Numbered from the stretch's first letter, positions 9,830-22,195 are shown. The stretch is 64,000 nt of DNA from Trachythela sp. YZ-2020 (GCA_016169945.1 JADLSH010000316.1:806001-870000); one strand, 5' to 3'. Notes: generated from the letters alone by a model not told the origin. Translations and numbers: made by a program.

Positions 9830-10717
9830 AGAACTAGCAGGTAGCAAATTGTCCTAAATACTACTTATATCGAGGGTGTTCAAGCGTTTGGGTCAATCGA
9901 AGTATAATAATTAGGAGCGATAGGATCATCTTAAAATATTGCAAGACGTAGGGAGAACTAAGCTCTCCGGTTTTCTTGTAAAAACTTGACCTGTTTACAA
10001 TGTAAAAATTATCAAGAATATGTGACGGCTGACCCTTGAACTCTAATAAAAACTCGTTATTGCTCGTTAGAACTCGTTATGTCTGAATTATATTCAACAC
10101 TGATTTTTAGTTTCTCTTTAGTTTCCCACAAATACAAATAAATACCCACGTATGGTTCGTTCAAACTATCGTAGAGTGTAGATGTTTTAGAGCGATGCGC
10201 TTTACGATCTTCAAGTCTTGAAGGCGCAATGTTTGTTGTTGGAAATATAATACCCTCATATAGACTGAAGTATGTCGAATATTTTACATAGTGCGTGACG
10301 AATATCAGCATGATTTGTGCGTTTCTCGTTCCTATTGCACTGGCATTTATAGTATTGTTTCCTTGATACGTTATTGATCTGGTTAAAACACAAGTACAAT
10401 TATTCTAAGATGCACACAAGAAAATTGCATGCGTTTTGTGTGAGTGACTTGGGTGACTGTGAAGTGCAAGTTTGTGACACCCCAAACAAGCGACGACGAC
10501 TTGGCTCTGCCAGTCGTAGTAACTATATAACCTCGTCCCAATGGGAATACTTGTCCCTAGAGTCATCCTATTGTTGCTTTATTGTGTTTGCCCACTTTGC
10601 TAAGTGGCGTCCGTAACTGCGAAATTGCCTATTGTTGAAATATTGAATATTACTCCTTCGTGGGCAACTATGGACCATGAGCAGATACATGTACGCTTAC
10701 TTAGCGTACCTATTTTT

Positions 10718-11644
10718 GTTAAAAGTTGACCAAATGGAAAGGCCCTTCAAGGCCGCCTACACTACGCGTGATTAAATTTAAATTTGATAAATATCCAAAC
10801 TAGATATCGATGGTTAAGTGAACACCAATTTACCATTACCATGCAATTTATGCGCTATTTGTCAAATTTATTTTTACAATTAAATTTCATTGGATGCCTT
10901 TCACTGGTTTGCTTAGCAATTGATTTCGTTTATAATCAGATACAAAGAGTGAGATATTTTTGGTGAGGCCACAGTTTGATAGCATGTTTACAAAAGGTTA
11001 TGACCACAAGTCAATCCATTGTATTTCACAAAAAGCAGCACAGGAATCACTCATTCATATTTTCTCTTGCATGAAAATCAATCCGGATTCAAATTTAAAA
11101 GCATGAGGTAATTTCACGGTTAGCCAGACGATATGAACTAACATAAAGATGTAAATTTAATTCGGTAAATATTGCTGAATATCAGGGAGACATCTTGATA
11201 GAAAATGAAACAGCAAGCTATTCATATAGTGTATAATATATATTAAAGAAGCGTATAAATAATCTTTTGGTACGCATGGTAAAACAGTAATAACTGAGCT
11301 TCGTTATTCATGTTCATTTCATGATCGTTGTTCACACAATCTAGCCTTAAATACAACAGCTAAATAGTGTATATGTGTGTACTTACAGATATCGAGATGT
11401 TGTATCCAACCACATAAAAGAAGGGTTATTGTTGCCTTCGATATAACGAAACTATTTTAATGACGTGTTTTCAAGAACCTTCTAACACTTTAACGACATT
11501 CAAAGAATCATTATCATTTTTTTCTAGACGTACAATGCGATAGACACGGAAATCAACACCTCAAAGTTTGTTTTGAATTCCGGAAATACCTTGTCATAAC
11601 AAAACAGGGTTGGACAACAGGTTCTTTCTGACAATGAAATTATG
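10718..11644. other. Intergenic, no gene recognised
   Basis: AT-rich unique-looking sequence. The only structure noted is a short palindrome GGCCCTTCAAGGCC-like stretch near 10741. Open frames are short and without recognisable motifs. Confidence 0.4.
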
Positions 11645-11782
11645 CACCTATCAATGTAAATCCCGGGGGAGGGAGTGCGGCAAGGGGTGTGGATTTGCCT
11701 TGAACACTCATCCCAGCCATTGGGAATTTGAACATCAATGTGATCCCGCACCCCCCTCCCCCCGGATTTACATTGATAGGTG
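11645..11782. mobile_element. 138-bp MITE with TIR CACCTATCAATGTAAATCC
   Basis: The left end CACCTATCAATGTAAATCC and right end GGATTTACATTGATAGGTG are exact inverted complements over at least 19 bp, continuing into C/G runs. The element lies in AT-rich sequence; flanking TAT on both sides is the only candidate duplication. The family is not identified. Confidence 0.75.
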
Positions 11783-11980
11783 TATTACTTGGAAATGCAA
11801 TCGATTTTCATACAATCAACATTTTATACTTATTAAGAATCGATAACATTTTCGCAAATTTCTTGTAAACTGTGAAGGGGCCAGCCAAAAGAAGCCAAAA
11901 GGCCATACTTTTATATCGCGGCCAAAAGAAAAATAAAGAAGCCAAATTCGAGTTATTTGATTACCATGAGGCCAATCTAC

Positions 11981-12084
11981 CATCAAAGTAACGTGGGTTT
12001 TGTTACAGGGTTAAGGTTCTAAGGTTCAAGAACACATTGAATTCCGGAAATACCTTGTCATAACAAAACCCACGTTACTTTGAT
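11981..12084. repeat. Inverted repeat with 23-bp arms, next to a duplicated 33-bp segment
   Basis: ATCAAAGTAACGTGGGTTTT at 11981 is the complement of the segment ending at 12084. Between them is GAATTCCGGAAATACC, part of a 33-bp segment that also occurs at 11572-11604, left of the MITE at 11645. This looks like a local rearrangement copying flanking DNA. Confidence 0.6.
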
Positions 12085-12309
12085 AAGGTTCAAGGACACA
12101 GCGTGATAGTGTTTTTTTGTCAAACAAGCTCAATAATGCAGTGTACGACAATTTATTATACTGTATATTTATGTTCTGTACCGTATTGAATTTACTGTGT
12201 GAATTGAATAACTAGGTTTTCTTTTAAGTAGATGGTACCTTCTACTACCTTGTACCATACAATACAACACGATGAAATTTAATTAGGATAAGACAAGACA
12301 AAAGGACAA

Positions 12310-12440
12310 AACAAGGCATTATGACAAGACACAACACAATGCAGTATAATACAGTTCAGCATTGCACAGTACAGCGTTCCACAATACAGTACACTACAGC
12401 ACAGTATGCTAGTGTACAGCAAAGAGCAGTACAGTACACA
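12310..12440. repeat. Cryptically simple ACAGT/ACAC-rich tract
   Basis: Imperfect reiteration of CACAGTACAG-like pentamers and hexamers. The open frame through it (Thr/Gln/Tyr-rich) is an effect of this bias. It is followed by AGGGGCAGATCCAG, which resembles the end of a hAT-type MITE, but no partner end was found. Confidence 0.5.
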
Positions 12441-12961
12441 GGGGCAGATCCAGGGGGTCGCAAATGTGGCTCAAGCCACGGACAGATTTTTGTCTCCAAC
12501 ATTTTAAAATACTTTTATTGCATTTTCTACGGAAATTCTTCACCCGAGTCAAAATTTCACGAAATATTTACTATAAAATTGCTGTCTACCTATTTACGAG
12601 AATGGGGAAAACCCGCAATGAATAGTTTGCTTTATTTTGCATATTAAATTTCTTGTTACGAACTCAGCTCTTTAAGTTCGGAAAGAACTCGTAACATGCG
12701 ACTGCGATTTTGAGCCATTTTGAGCCACTCTGGATGGTTGCTTACCAATCACAGCGCGAGTTTTCGTGACGTGGCCACCCCAAGCTAATTTTGCAATGGC
12801 ATGCAAGATTGCTTTATAATGTTAATCCAGATTTGAACCCAGCTTTCCTGGTGTAATTTATAGACAAGGAAAATTAATACGAAATCAACGCTGCCACAAC
12901 ACATAATATTTATATTACTTCATAATTTTGAAGCCACGCAATTTGCTACCAGGTAACCCTT

Positions 12962-13114
12962 ACCTGGTTTTCATAAGTCGCCGATGGTCGGCGACGCGCA
13001 CTCATGGACGATTGTTAATGATCATTGAAGAACAAAGGTAGACAAAGGATTTTACTCACCAATGATCTATGACAATGGCACTGCAAGAACATCGTTGATA
13101 TATGAAAACCAGGT
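12962..13114. mobile_element. 153-bp MITE with TIR ACCTGGTTTTCATA
   Basis: Exact inverted 14-mers ACCTGGTTTTCATA and TATGAAAACCAGGT bound the segment. The interior includes GTCGCCGATGGTCGGCGAC, a second small hairpin. No clear target duplication was seen. Confidence 0.7.
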
Positions 13115-15357
13115 TTTAGTCTCAAACCCTAACCGGTTAAATTCGTGCGTAGTCAAGAACTTTTATTACTTCAATCGTCTTAATTAAGCTCTACCAAAAC
13201 ACTGAAAACAGTAACTCGAAAGCACACATAAAGCGAATGTTCACTAGACAACTTGAAGGAAAACAATATACCGCCAATAATTTTTCAACGATTCCAACCA
13301 ACTTCAATAAATGTCAAAATGACTAAACTAGTAAACAGTTCGGAAAATTTGTGACCATAAATTATCGTGTCCGTGCTTACAAATTTCTTCAATACCGCTG
13401 CAAATGCATGATTACTAGTCTTACTAGTCGGGAGTGAAAATCCTTATGTAAATTAGAAACCAAACCTTGGACGGAACAGTTTACTGACGAGCGTATAATT
13501 CGTCATCAAAATTAAGCATTTTGTTTCCTCATGCCAGACGAATTAAATAGCCCAGCACAAATTTTCCCACCACAAACTTATAAATATGGACACAGATTTA
13601 CTGGCAGAATATACAATATCAACTGTAAATAAGTTATCTTTATCGAGTTGTGTTGTAGGAAATTAGCACATGTATGATACTAACGCATTTATGATAGTAC
13701 CCTAAAACAGCCCTATCCACATTAATCTCAATGAATTCAGTGTGCAGACTATGCGCATTAAATGTATAATGGCGGACTATTTGACATTCTACTGTATAAA
13801 CGCTGCGCATTTTTAATATTCAGTATTTCAGTTGGGACATTCACCGATATTAAGTGTTAACTAATTCATCAGTCGTATTGAATGAATCCCTGTCTATTAT
13901 GAGACACATATTTCTGAGGTACATCACTGTATATGAACGAATTTGCTTTTGCTTTCGATTCCTAATTCATAAACACTTCCCAACAACAGAGGGCATCGAA
14001 TGACCACATGAAGCAGAAATCGCGAATCTTTATATTTTCAAAAAAAAGACACAGACCCTACTTCCATAATGTTGTCAATATTATTCAGTACACAACTATA
14101 CATGTTCAAAATAGGTACGCTTACGATGAAATTTATTTGAATTGTTTAGAACTCATCAAGAGTAATTTCTTCCAGTAACATAATATAACACAGGGATGCC
14201 CACACGTACATGTACAAGTTTAGGTACCAGCCAGATTTGTGTCATCAAAGACTTTACTGGGCCACAAATAGATATTTCGATCAGCTCTCCTTCGATAATG
14301 TTGTGAACATTATTCAGTGTAACTATATAATTATCTTAACTATGGAACAAAATATAGATCAACTCACCTTCAAGGGATTCACAAATACTTTGAATCAACC
14401 ACAATAACTTTATTGAATCAGGCCAAATAATATTTCCCAATTATTTTGCACACAGCAAAGCGGTTAACTATTGAAAAGAAAATCTTTTCTCAGGTTCATC
14501 TGAAGTTAATAATTTGATATGACATATTGCAAAGCACTGAGATATATGAAGCAAATTTTTTTCTTGAGTTTAGGTATGGGAAAATCCCTGCATACTTTAA
14601 GTATGTGGGATGACAAACAGTTGCTGACTAATCCATGGCTTTGGCGTCAAAACTAACGGGGGGTATGCGTGGGTGTTAATCCTAAAGGTTGTACAAACAA
14701 ACCGCGAGCCTTAATAAATATACGGTAAAATAACAAAAGTAAATGGCATTTTTCGCCGGAATATGTTTTTTTTACCAAATTGTTTTGTTTCACCACACGA
14801 AGGATAACGCAAAGTGCCAAATTTGTGTTCAGATTTTGCGAGATTTTTTAAATGCATTTGGGAGAGTACAAAGTATAAACGGGTATGGCGAGCCGTATGG
14901 CTGTTATATAGTTAGCTTCAATCTTTGACAGAAACTATATACAAAGCTACAGATTATGGAAATATTATATAAATGCGAGTACTTATATCTAAAGAACATA
15001 ATTCTTGTGATTGCGTGGCTAAGCTTGTTGCGCAAATAGGTTCTAGTGTTAGAATTATTAAGTATTAGTCTATAAGTGTATTTTATTCTCTATACAAAAG
15101 TGTGTTTAGTGTTTTGATGCAGCGCAGTATTAGAGAGAGGTGCTCTTTAGAAAATATTCTATTTGTATCTGCCTTCACAACGGAATTGCGCATTTCCAAA
15201 TTCTGGAGAGGGAGTTCAATGACAGAGCATTGAAATATACTCACTTTGAACTTAAAAACAATGTAGTAGAAGATACTAAATGTTCGATGCCGGATTAAAG
15301 ATTGAAATGTACTGTAGTTGTTTTCATCTCTAACAATTGTTGTTCTGAATAAGTGCG
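13115..15357. other. Intergenic, no gene recognised
   Basis: About 2.2 kb of AT-rich sequence. A diverged internal similarity exists between about 14068-14095 and 14296-14325 (TCGATAATGTTGTGAACATT type). No exon, tRNA or element terminus could be supported. Confidence 0.4.
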
Positions 15358-15365
15358 GCGCTTAT

Positions 15366-18300
15366 CAGGGATGTCGCTACTGGGGGGAGGGCGTGGGGGT
15401 GTGCTACACCCCCAAATAATTTTAAGCAGGAAAAGCTGGTCAAACTGGAAAAATTTTGGTCAAAATAATCGGTCACTTATAAGCTGAAAGTGCGAAAGTA
15501 TATAGTCAAAAACCAAAATACTTATTGACCAACAGGGAGCGAATTAGCAGCGAATTGACATCCGGTTTAACAATCAACATTTTTTGTTTTGTTTTGCGCA
15601 TAAATACGAAAATATCTAGCTAAACCAGTAAGCCTCACCTTGATTATTCTTGATCCACTATATCCTCGCAAGATGAAGTGCTTATCAGTCAATTATAAAT
15701 TGGCTTATGGTCTAGCTCTGATTTTATATTCAGTCATAGTTTTTTTTGGTGATTGTTAAGACTGAAACGGGAAAGTTACGTTGTTGGAAGACCAGGTGAA
15801 TTTATATTATTTGTAACTTGCAAGTTGAGGACATTTTTTATATATTATATTTTTAATTAATTAATCTATTCGTTTGTTTGTTTTGTTTATCATTATAAAT
15901 AAAATAAATGTCAGTAAAAGACAGCATAATTGTTTACCAATTTATGTCGAGTATATTTGGACTTTTATTTTCTATATATATACATTTTATTTTATTAAAT
16001 TAAATTATTTTTGCTAGAGAGGGGAGTTTGCATTATCAATATTTTAATGTTAATGCAGAGATGGGGAAAGAAAAGCAAGAAATGCGAGCTCGCAAAAGTC
16101 GACGGAAAGTATCATGCGTAAATTGTGACAAGACCATGAGCTGGGAGTATTTTCGCAATCACCACGTACCCACAGTTCACAATGGCAAAAAAAGTACCCG
16201 TTAAAATTATTTCTAAAGCAAAAGCCCCAGGATCTTCTTCACAAAGTGTTGATATCAGAAACCTTTTTGCGTCGTCTCTAACTGCTGTGAGTATACAAAT
16301 TTGATTTTGTTTTTAATTGAATTATCAACTAGCAGTAGCCAGTAAACAGTTTACCAAGGGGTGCGTACATTTCATTTACTCAGGGAGGTGCCGTACAGGA
16401 TCAAATGGATAAAACCCGTACAGATCATGAAGCAGGAAATATAAAAGACTACTGTAGTTGAGCCAGAAGTAAATGTAAGTTGTTAAGTCTTTATCGAGGC
16501 CCCAATGTCATTATGGCACATTACTTATGAATTTATTAATTATATTTATCATATACAGTGTACAGTAGCTACGCATTATTATGTTGCTTCTATTATTTTT
16601 TTTCAGGCAAATTTAGACATTTCGTTTATGAACGAGGTTGAGGAACTAGGAGATATAGTTGTGATAACAACCAACCTCAAGATAGTGCTGACCTATGTTT
16701 CGAATTAAAGACTAATATTACATAATTACGTACAGTATGGTATTTTGTACCATGAAATATTAAAAAGACTTAATTTAAAACGTCTATATGCTGTACCATT
16801 ACATCATTGAATTAAGAAACATTGTTCGTTGTTATTTAGATTGCACAGGAAACACATTTGCTAGCCTTAACTACCGTATCAGATGAAGAAAGCGTGGAGG
16901 ATGTCCAAACCATTAACACCGTATCAGATGAAGATGACGTAGACGATGGGGAAAACGTTAACCATCCACTGAGGATGTTAAAAAATATTCCCCGGAATTT
17001 TTATTGTGAGCTGCTGGCAATCTAGGGCATGTAGCTGTACAGGTTGCAAACTTTGGGACACGCTTGCGACAGGCTCCTTTTCTTGACGTAGATGTGTGTT
17101 TGAGTGAGATAATATCTTCCTGCAAAAGTATTGTTGATTCTGTTCAACATGTACAAAAAGTAGCTGAGAAATATACCCTACAACGTAGTAACCACAACGA
17201 CAGTTTGGACCAAATACATATTTTTGAAAACCCCTCCACACAGCATGATCCTGGAAAGCGACCAATAATACTTTCTGATGCCAACAAAAGGTATCTTATC
17301 AATTTTGGTCCTTGTCAACCGAAATTAAGTAACTTTCCAAATAATTCTGACATCAGAAAGTCAGTACAAAATCGGTTTTCGTCATCTTGGTACAGAGAGT
17401 ATCCGTTCTTGGAGTATAGCATCTCGAACGACTCTGCTCATTGTTTTGTGTGTTCTCTATTTCCATCTGACATTGATCGTCCCAAGGCTGAAGATGCCTG
17501 GATAAAAGGTACAAGAAGTTGGAATAAAATGAAGGGCAGTCAAGGAAAGGCAAACAAAGAAAATTGAACAAGCACTTTAGCAGTATATCCCATAAGGCTT
17601 CATTGCTAGATTTTGTCAATATTTGCCAAGGAGACCGTCATATTGAAGTGTTATGGGACAAGGAAGTCCGTTCGCAGATGGTTGACGATGAGAAGTTCCT
17701 GCAAGACCAGAGAGAAGTGATATCTATTTTACTAGACATTTCAAGAACACTTGCCCAACAAGGACTTGCGTCCCGGGGAAATGAAAATGAAGACGATGGA
17801 AACTTTTGCTAAATAGTTGGATTGATGAGTCGGCACGTTCCCTCGCCTAAAGGATGGATAGACTCGCGAGCAAAGCGAAAGTATAAAACAACTTGCATGG
17901 GTCCTGAGAGCCAGAATGAATTTATCAAGATGTTAACCGATGAATGCAGAGAAATGATAGATGCAGAGATAGGCAAGGCTCCTTTTACAGCTGTAATTGC
18001 AGATACCACCCAGATGTGTCAAATGATGACCAAATGGCTTTCGCTTCTCGATTTGTTAATGAAGAGAGAAAACCACTGATGCGAACGTTTACTCGAGACC
18101 AAGATAGTAATCGATAAGACGGGCGCAGGCCTTACTAAAGCTATTTTGCAAGCAGCACAAGAAATAAATGTAGACACCACCACCATCAGGTATCAAACGT
18201 ACGACAGCGCTTCATCGATGTCTGGAAAATACAAAGGGGCACAACAGATTTTTTCAGAATTATTAGAGCGACGAGTTATTTATACGGCTAGTCTACCTCA

Positions 18301-19913
18301 TGGCTCGAATTTAGTTATTTAATAAGCGTCCGGTGCAAGCCCTATCATCAGTAATATGTATGACAACTTAGAAGCACTGTATGTTTTCTTTGCTGCAAGC
18401 ACGAAACGTACTTTCAACCTAAATGAAGTGATGAAGACATCTTCATTGTCTGAAATTAACTAACTTGTCGAAAACAAGATGGAGTGCGCGGCCAGATGCG
18501 ATAAAAGCAGTTTGGGTAGATTGAAATCTGCCGAAGTTTGCAAGAGATATCTCAAGATAGGAAATTTGACCAAGAGAGCAGAACCAAAGCATTTGGGTTG
18601 CTGAGCAAAATAAAAAGCTTTGACTTTATTTTTGCTATTATGTTAATGAAGAACATAATGTTTAAAATGAAGATGATGGTTGACCTTCTCCAGACGGAGG
18701 AGTTGGATGTTAGCGGTGCCTTGTTGGCGATGCAAGAGACAAAAGACAGTCTCAATAGAATTCGAAGAACCGAAAACGCCATCGATAACGAAGTCCAGGC
18801 AGCGTGCCTATTCGCTAGTCAATTCAACGTTGACGCAGAAGCTGAATTTCAAAGGATTCATCGAAGACGTGTTCCACCAAGACGCCTGGATCCAAATCCC
18901 GAAACCCAGACCAATATGTCTATGGCTACGTTTTATAGAAAAGAGGTTTTCCTTTTTCTCGACACAATGGTGGAGGTGTTATCACCAAAGATAAATGGCG
19001 TAGAGGACTCATTTAGACCATCTATAGATGTCCTTGATCCAAACTTAATTCCAACGATCTACAAAGTGGTAAAATTAGCGAATCAGTTTCCAAGTGACAT
19101 TCCTGACCCAGAAGCATTCCTAGCTGAACTGGAGATTTTCAACGGGTATTACAACAAAGTGAAAGCAGAGAGGTGCGAAACAAAACTTACAATTCGCGAT
19201 GCATCGGAATTAGCAATGAAATGCAACCGAGAAAAGATGCTTTTTCCACAAGTTGCCAAAATTTACTGCTTGTTTTTAACATCCCCCCTTCTGTGTGCAA
19301 GAGTGAAAGGACATTTAGCCGCTTAAAACTTCTTAAAAATTACTTGACAACCTGATGGTTCTTTTTTGCGAAAGAGATATTGCTGACAAGCTTTCCATAG
19401 AAAAGGTGGTCGACAAATGGACAAAAATCAGACGTCGGAGAATTGTGCTTTCGTAGCTCATATAGTCATATAGTCATATAGTCATGTTGGGACACTTTCC
19501 GCCCTACTGGCTACTGTGACTGTCTCCGAGGCATAACTGCAAGCTTAAAACTTTTAACATGGTAACATTTGCACACAGTTTGAACAACCTACAGGCGTTA
19601 GCTATCTAACATTTTATTGAAAGCCTATAATTTGAATATATTCATTTATTCACATTGGTCAAATTTGTTTTTATAAGCTGAGTTCAAATAATTTGTAACA
19701 ACTGTGCAGTAACTTAGTTTGGGGTAAAGATGTTAAAGTCATTGAAATATTATTTTCTTAAAAATGCTGTTTACAATTTTACGGGAACTTAAATTACCTA
19801 GCACAAAACCCCCCACAAGCATTCAGTTTCTCCTTCACGTAAGTGACGTTGTCAAAAACTTGGTCAAAATATGAGGACACCCCCCCAATGTTCATGCTTT
19901 CGCGACGTCCCTG
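15366..19913 (+). mobile_element. Full-length decayed hAT transposon, 4.5 kb
   Basis: Termini CAGGGATGTCGC (15366-15377) and GCGACGTCCCTG (19902-19913) are inverted with one mismatch. The flanking 8-mers GCGCTTAT (15358-15365) and CCGCTTAT (19914-19921) differ by one base, fitting the 8-bp target duplication of hAT elements. Inside both ends is GGTCAAAAT. It carries a broken multi-exon transposase on the plus strand. The 8-bp duplication is slightly diverged, so the insertion is not recent. Confidence 0.9.
16061..19456 (+). pseudogene. ZMYM1-like hAT transposase, disrupted
   Basis: The product would cut and rejoin transposon DNA. In order: a small zinc-finger-like start (CVNCDKTMSWEYF then H-H...H) from ATG 16061; a probable intron with donor GTGAGT at 16286; an acidic linker near 16843-16975; the TTF-type zinc-finger region (YLINFGPCQPKL... 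WYREYPFLEYS...CFVCSLF) about 17290-17600; the DUF4371/RNase H-like core with catalytic-type Asp in FTAVIADTT (about 17990) and YDSASSMSG (about 18205); and the C-terminal hAT dimerisation motif SVCKSERTFSRLKLLKNYL (about 19290-19345), ending at TAG 19454-19456. The frame changes several times and has in-frame stops, so no intact enzyme is made. The TTF finger, DUF4371 core and hAT dimer together match ZMYM1-like proteins; this is motif recognition only. Confidence 0.85.
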
Positions 19914-19935
19914 CCGCTTATTCGAGGGCGGCGCT

Positions 19936-20430
19936 GCGAATTTTTTTTCCGTAAGCAATCGAAAGCATCCCAAGCAAACGAAAGCATCCCGCCTGCATAA
20001 TTAATACGTCATTGTTACGACCCGCGAACAGGCTTTCAATCCGGCATGATTTGTACTACAAATTTAAAGTTCTTATAAATATAAACAAACCCCAACCCCA
20101 ATATTAACCCCTTTCCTAACCCTAACCAGTCTTAGAAAGTCAAAATTATCGAGAGAAAAAACTTAAAAAACTTAACAAAAAAATTTAAGAAAAAGTGTTG
20201 GGCACGGGCTTGAACCTACAATACAGTATAGCCCCAGCTAACGCACGCCCTAACCCGCTACGCCACAGGCAAGCTCGCTGAAAAGAACGGCAAAAAATAC
20301 TATTTATATTAACTTACTATTAATTCCTACCAGCCTGTTTGCGGGTCGTAACAATGACGTATTAATTATGCAGGCGGGATGCTTTCGTTTGCTTGGGATG
20401 CTTTCGATTGCTTACGGAAAAAAAATTCGC
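19936..20430. mobile_element. 495-bp MULE-type MITE with 99-bp TIRs
   Basis: Arms 19936-20034 and 20332-20430 are inverted complements over about 99 bp, starting GCGAATTTTTTTTCCG. The perfect 9-bp flank GGCGGCGCT (19927-19935 and 20431-20439) fits Mutator-like transposition. The interior carries a tRNA-like segment on the minus strand and TAACCC-like repeats. It sits 22 bp from the hAT end, in a GC-rich GGCGGCGCTT patch. Confidence 0.9.
20197..20280 (-). pseudogene. tRNA-like segment inside the MULE MITE
   Basis: Read on the minus strand it has an A-box-like TGGCGTAGCGGGTTAGGGC and a B-box-like GGTTCAAGCCC about 40 bp further on, with a GTGCCCAACA end. The variable part between the boxes is longer than in an ordinary tRNA, and I could not fold a convincing anticodon arm. 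It is probably a tRNA-derived (SINE-like) insert carried by the MITE. Confidence 0.55.
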
Positions 20431-20439
20431 GGCGGCGCT

Positions 20440-21824
20440 CTTTAGTATTTTTGCTGTCATACGCACCGCTTGATCGGCGGCGCTTAAACGACTAAATACG
20501 TCATTCATTTTCTTGCTTGATTAACCGCGCAGTCACAAGAGATATTACGGGAACCATTGAGTATTTTTACAAAATACAAAACAGCGGTAACTACGAAAAT
20601 GAACATTTTACTCATATTGTAGCTTTGGACTATGTTTTAGTCATATGACGATGATTAAAACATATTCGAAAGCTAAAATATCAATTAAAATTTACGACCA
20701 GTTAATGGGTGAATGAACTTGTAATTATGAGGACACTTTGAAGATATATTGGGTTATTTCAGAAAAGATCCAGACTCCCACGTACTATGGAGGAATTTCT
20801 GCCAACCTGAGGGCTAATCTACTTTTATATAACTAATAACTATAGTAAAATGTACTAAGATGTCTGTTTACTAGGGCATCTGCTTAATAGGATATCAATT
20901 AACTGACTTTTTCTTAGGGTGCTGAAAATGTTGGTATCTTAGCGCATAGGCCATATATAAATACTACAAAACTTAACTATGCAGCAGGTAACTGCTGCTA
21001 CAAAAAAACCTGGAAGAACTAGCAAGTTTGCCAAGGACAATCTAACTAGCAAGTTTGTCTATATAATCAGGGGCGTAAATGTGGGGGGGGGGGGTGGGTG
21101 TGGGGAGGTGGTACAAATCTTACTGGTGAGAATCAATATTCTTCCTTAAAGTGAATTGTTGCATCCACAAGCGAAACAAAAAGGTAATTGTTCCTCGACT
21201 TTGTGAAACAAGCAAAAATAGGAGAAAAATATCAAGATTTTTTAGCTCAAAAACAAAGGTCGAAAGCATAAAATATTAGTGCAAAAACCAGGAGGGTGAA
21301 GGAGTTCGTCGGAAGCACAGTATCGCGGTTGTCATTGCTAATTACCATGTATAATGATTCTACACGATGTATTACTTAATATAAACGCCATACATGGCGT
21401 CAACAAGCTAAAATCCACCATGTTTTTTGCTTCACTTTTCTGCCTGGCATATATTAGCGGCACGTCCTCCAGATGTATTAAGCTCTGGTGCCATTCCTCT
21501 GTTTAGCCACACGTTCATCAGTTGCGTGCAAAGGATCAAAGGTAATTTGTTTTCAATTTTCTAAGCCATTACTGTAGAAATATATCGTCATATTCATGTT
21601 ACATACAAAATAGGATAATGTTAGCATAATTTGGCATAAAATATTGCAAGAGAACTAATAATATTTTTGTCATATACGATAACTAGTGAAAATCGTTGTA
21701 GCAAATCTGCTACATTGATTAACTGTGATGAATTATCTCGTATACGAACAACTTTATTTGCATGGCTAGTTCCACAAGAACAAGACTGGTTTTGCTGTAT
21801 ATCCAAAATACAAAGACAATGACA
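20440..21824. other. Intergenic, no gene recognised
   Basis: It contains one further GGCGGCGCTT motif near 20476, a G-run with CAGGGGCGTAAA (21069-21080) that resembles a lone hAT end, and otherwise AT-rich sequence without supported exons. Confidence 0.4.
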
Positions 21825-21912
21825 TGTCGTTACTTTCGTAACAAATTACCGAAAAATTACTCAAAAAGTAATTAGTAACGCGTTACTTTAGTAACGAGTA
21901 TTTACAACACTG
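21825..21912 (-). mobile_element. Solo end of a hAT-like MITE
   Basis: On the minus strand the segment starts CAGTGTTGTAAATACTCG and continues with GTAACGCGTTACTAATTAC, a pattern I know from widespread hAT-type non-autonomous elements. The opposite end was not found. A LINE fragment abuts it at 21925. Confidence 0.5.
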
Positions 21913-21924
21913 CTTGTATATTAT

Positions 21925-22195
21925 ATATAAAGTGGACACCAGTATATGGAATGAAAAGGCTCTGCGCCAGGCGCACATCGTTAACATCATAACACTGTTC
22001 TAGAGCTACTTTGTAGTAGTTAAAGAGTTCATTTTTCAACTCTTTCAAAGTTATTGATTTTAAAGTCAAATTTCTTGGTAACGCATTCCAAACCCTAGTT
22101 GTTCTTAATAAAGACGATTTCTGAAAAGTTGTTGTTTTACATCTCCTGGTCTGATGGTGAAGACAGTTCGCGTTTGCTGATTCGGGTTGGTCTGT
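21925..22195 (-). pseudogene. LINE 3' fragment (ORF2 C-terminus)
   Basis: Translation on the minus strand from about 22190 gives a basic stretch (HHQTRRCKTTTFQKSSLL) followed by RTTRVWNALPRNL and a Leu/Lys-rich tail. The R...WN.LP core followed by a short amphipathic end is the usual C-terminus of CR1/Jockey-type LINE proteins, also seen at 27506, 29482, 52667 and 59041. The reverse transcriptase is missing (5' truncation). Confidence 0.6.

Larger units (their letters stand above)
9494..10717 (+). repeat. Unit E4, composite partial copy of the array family
   Basis: The unit begins inside a sub-repeat like those of E1 (AAATATTGTACGAATATCC), passes a MITE and a relic of the array exon, then joins E3-type interior from about 9850. 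It ends with GCAGATACATGTACGC, a slightly longer loop, GCGTAC and CTATTTTT at 10717. It links the two interior types of the family in one molecule. Confidence 0.6.

Noticed and set aside
20197..20280. Functional tRNA gene
   Set aside because: Boxes A and B are present but spacing is too long and no convincing cloverleaf or anticodon arm could be drawn.
21069..21140. Full hAT MITE starting CAGGGGCGTAAA
   Set aside because: No matching opposite end or 8-bp duplication found.
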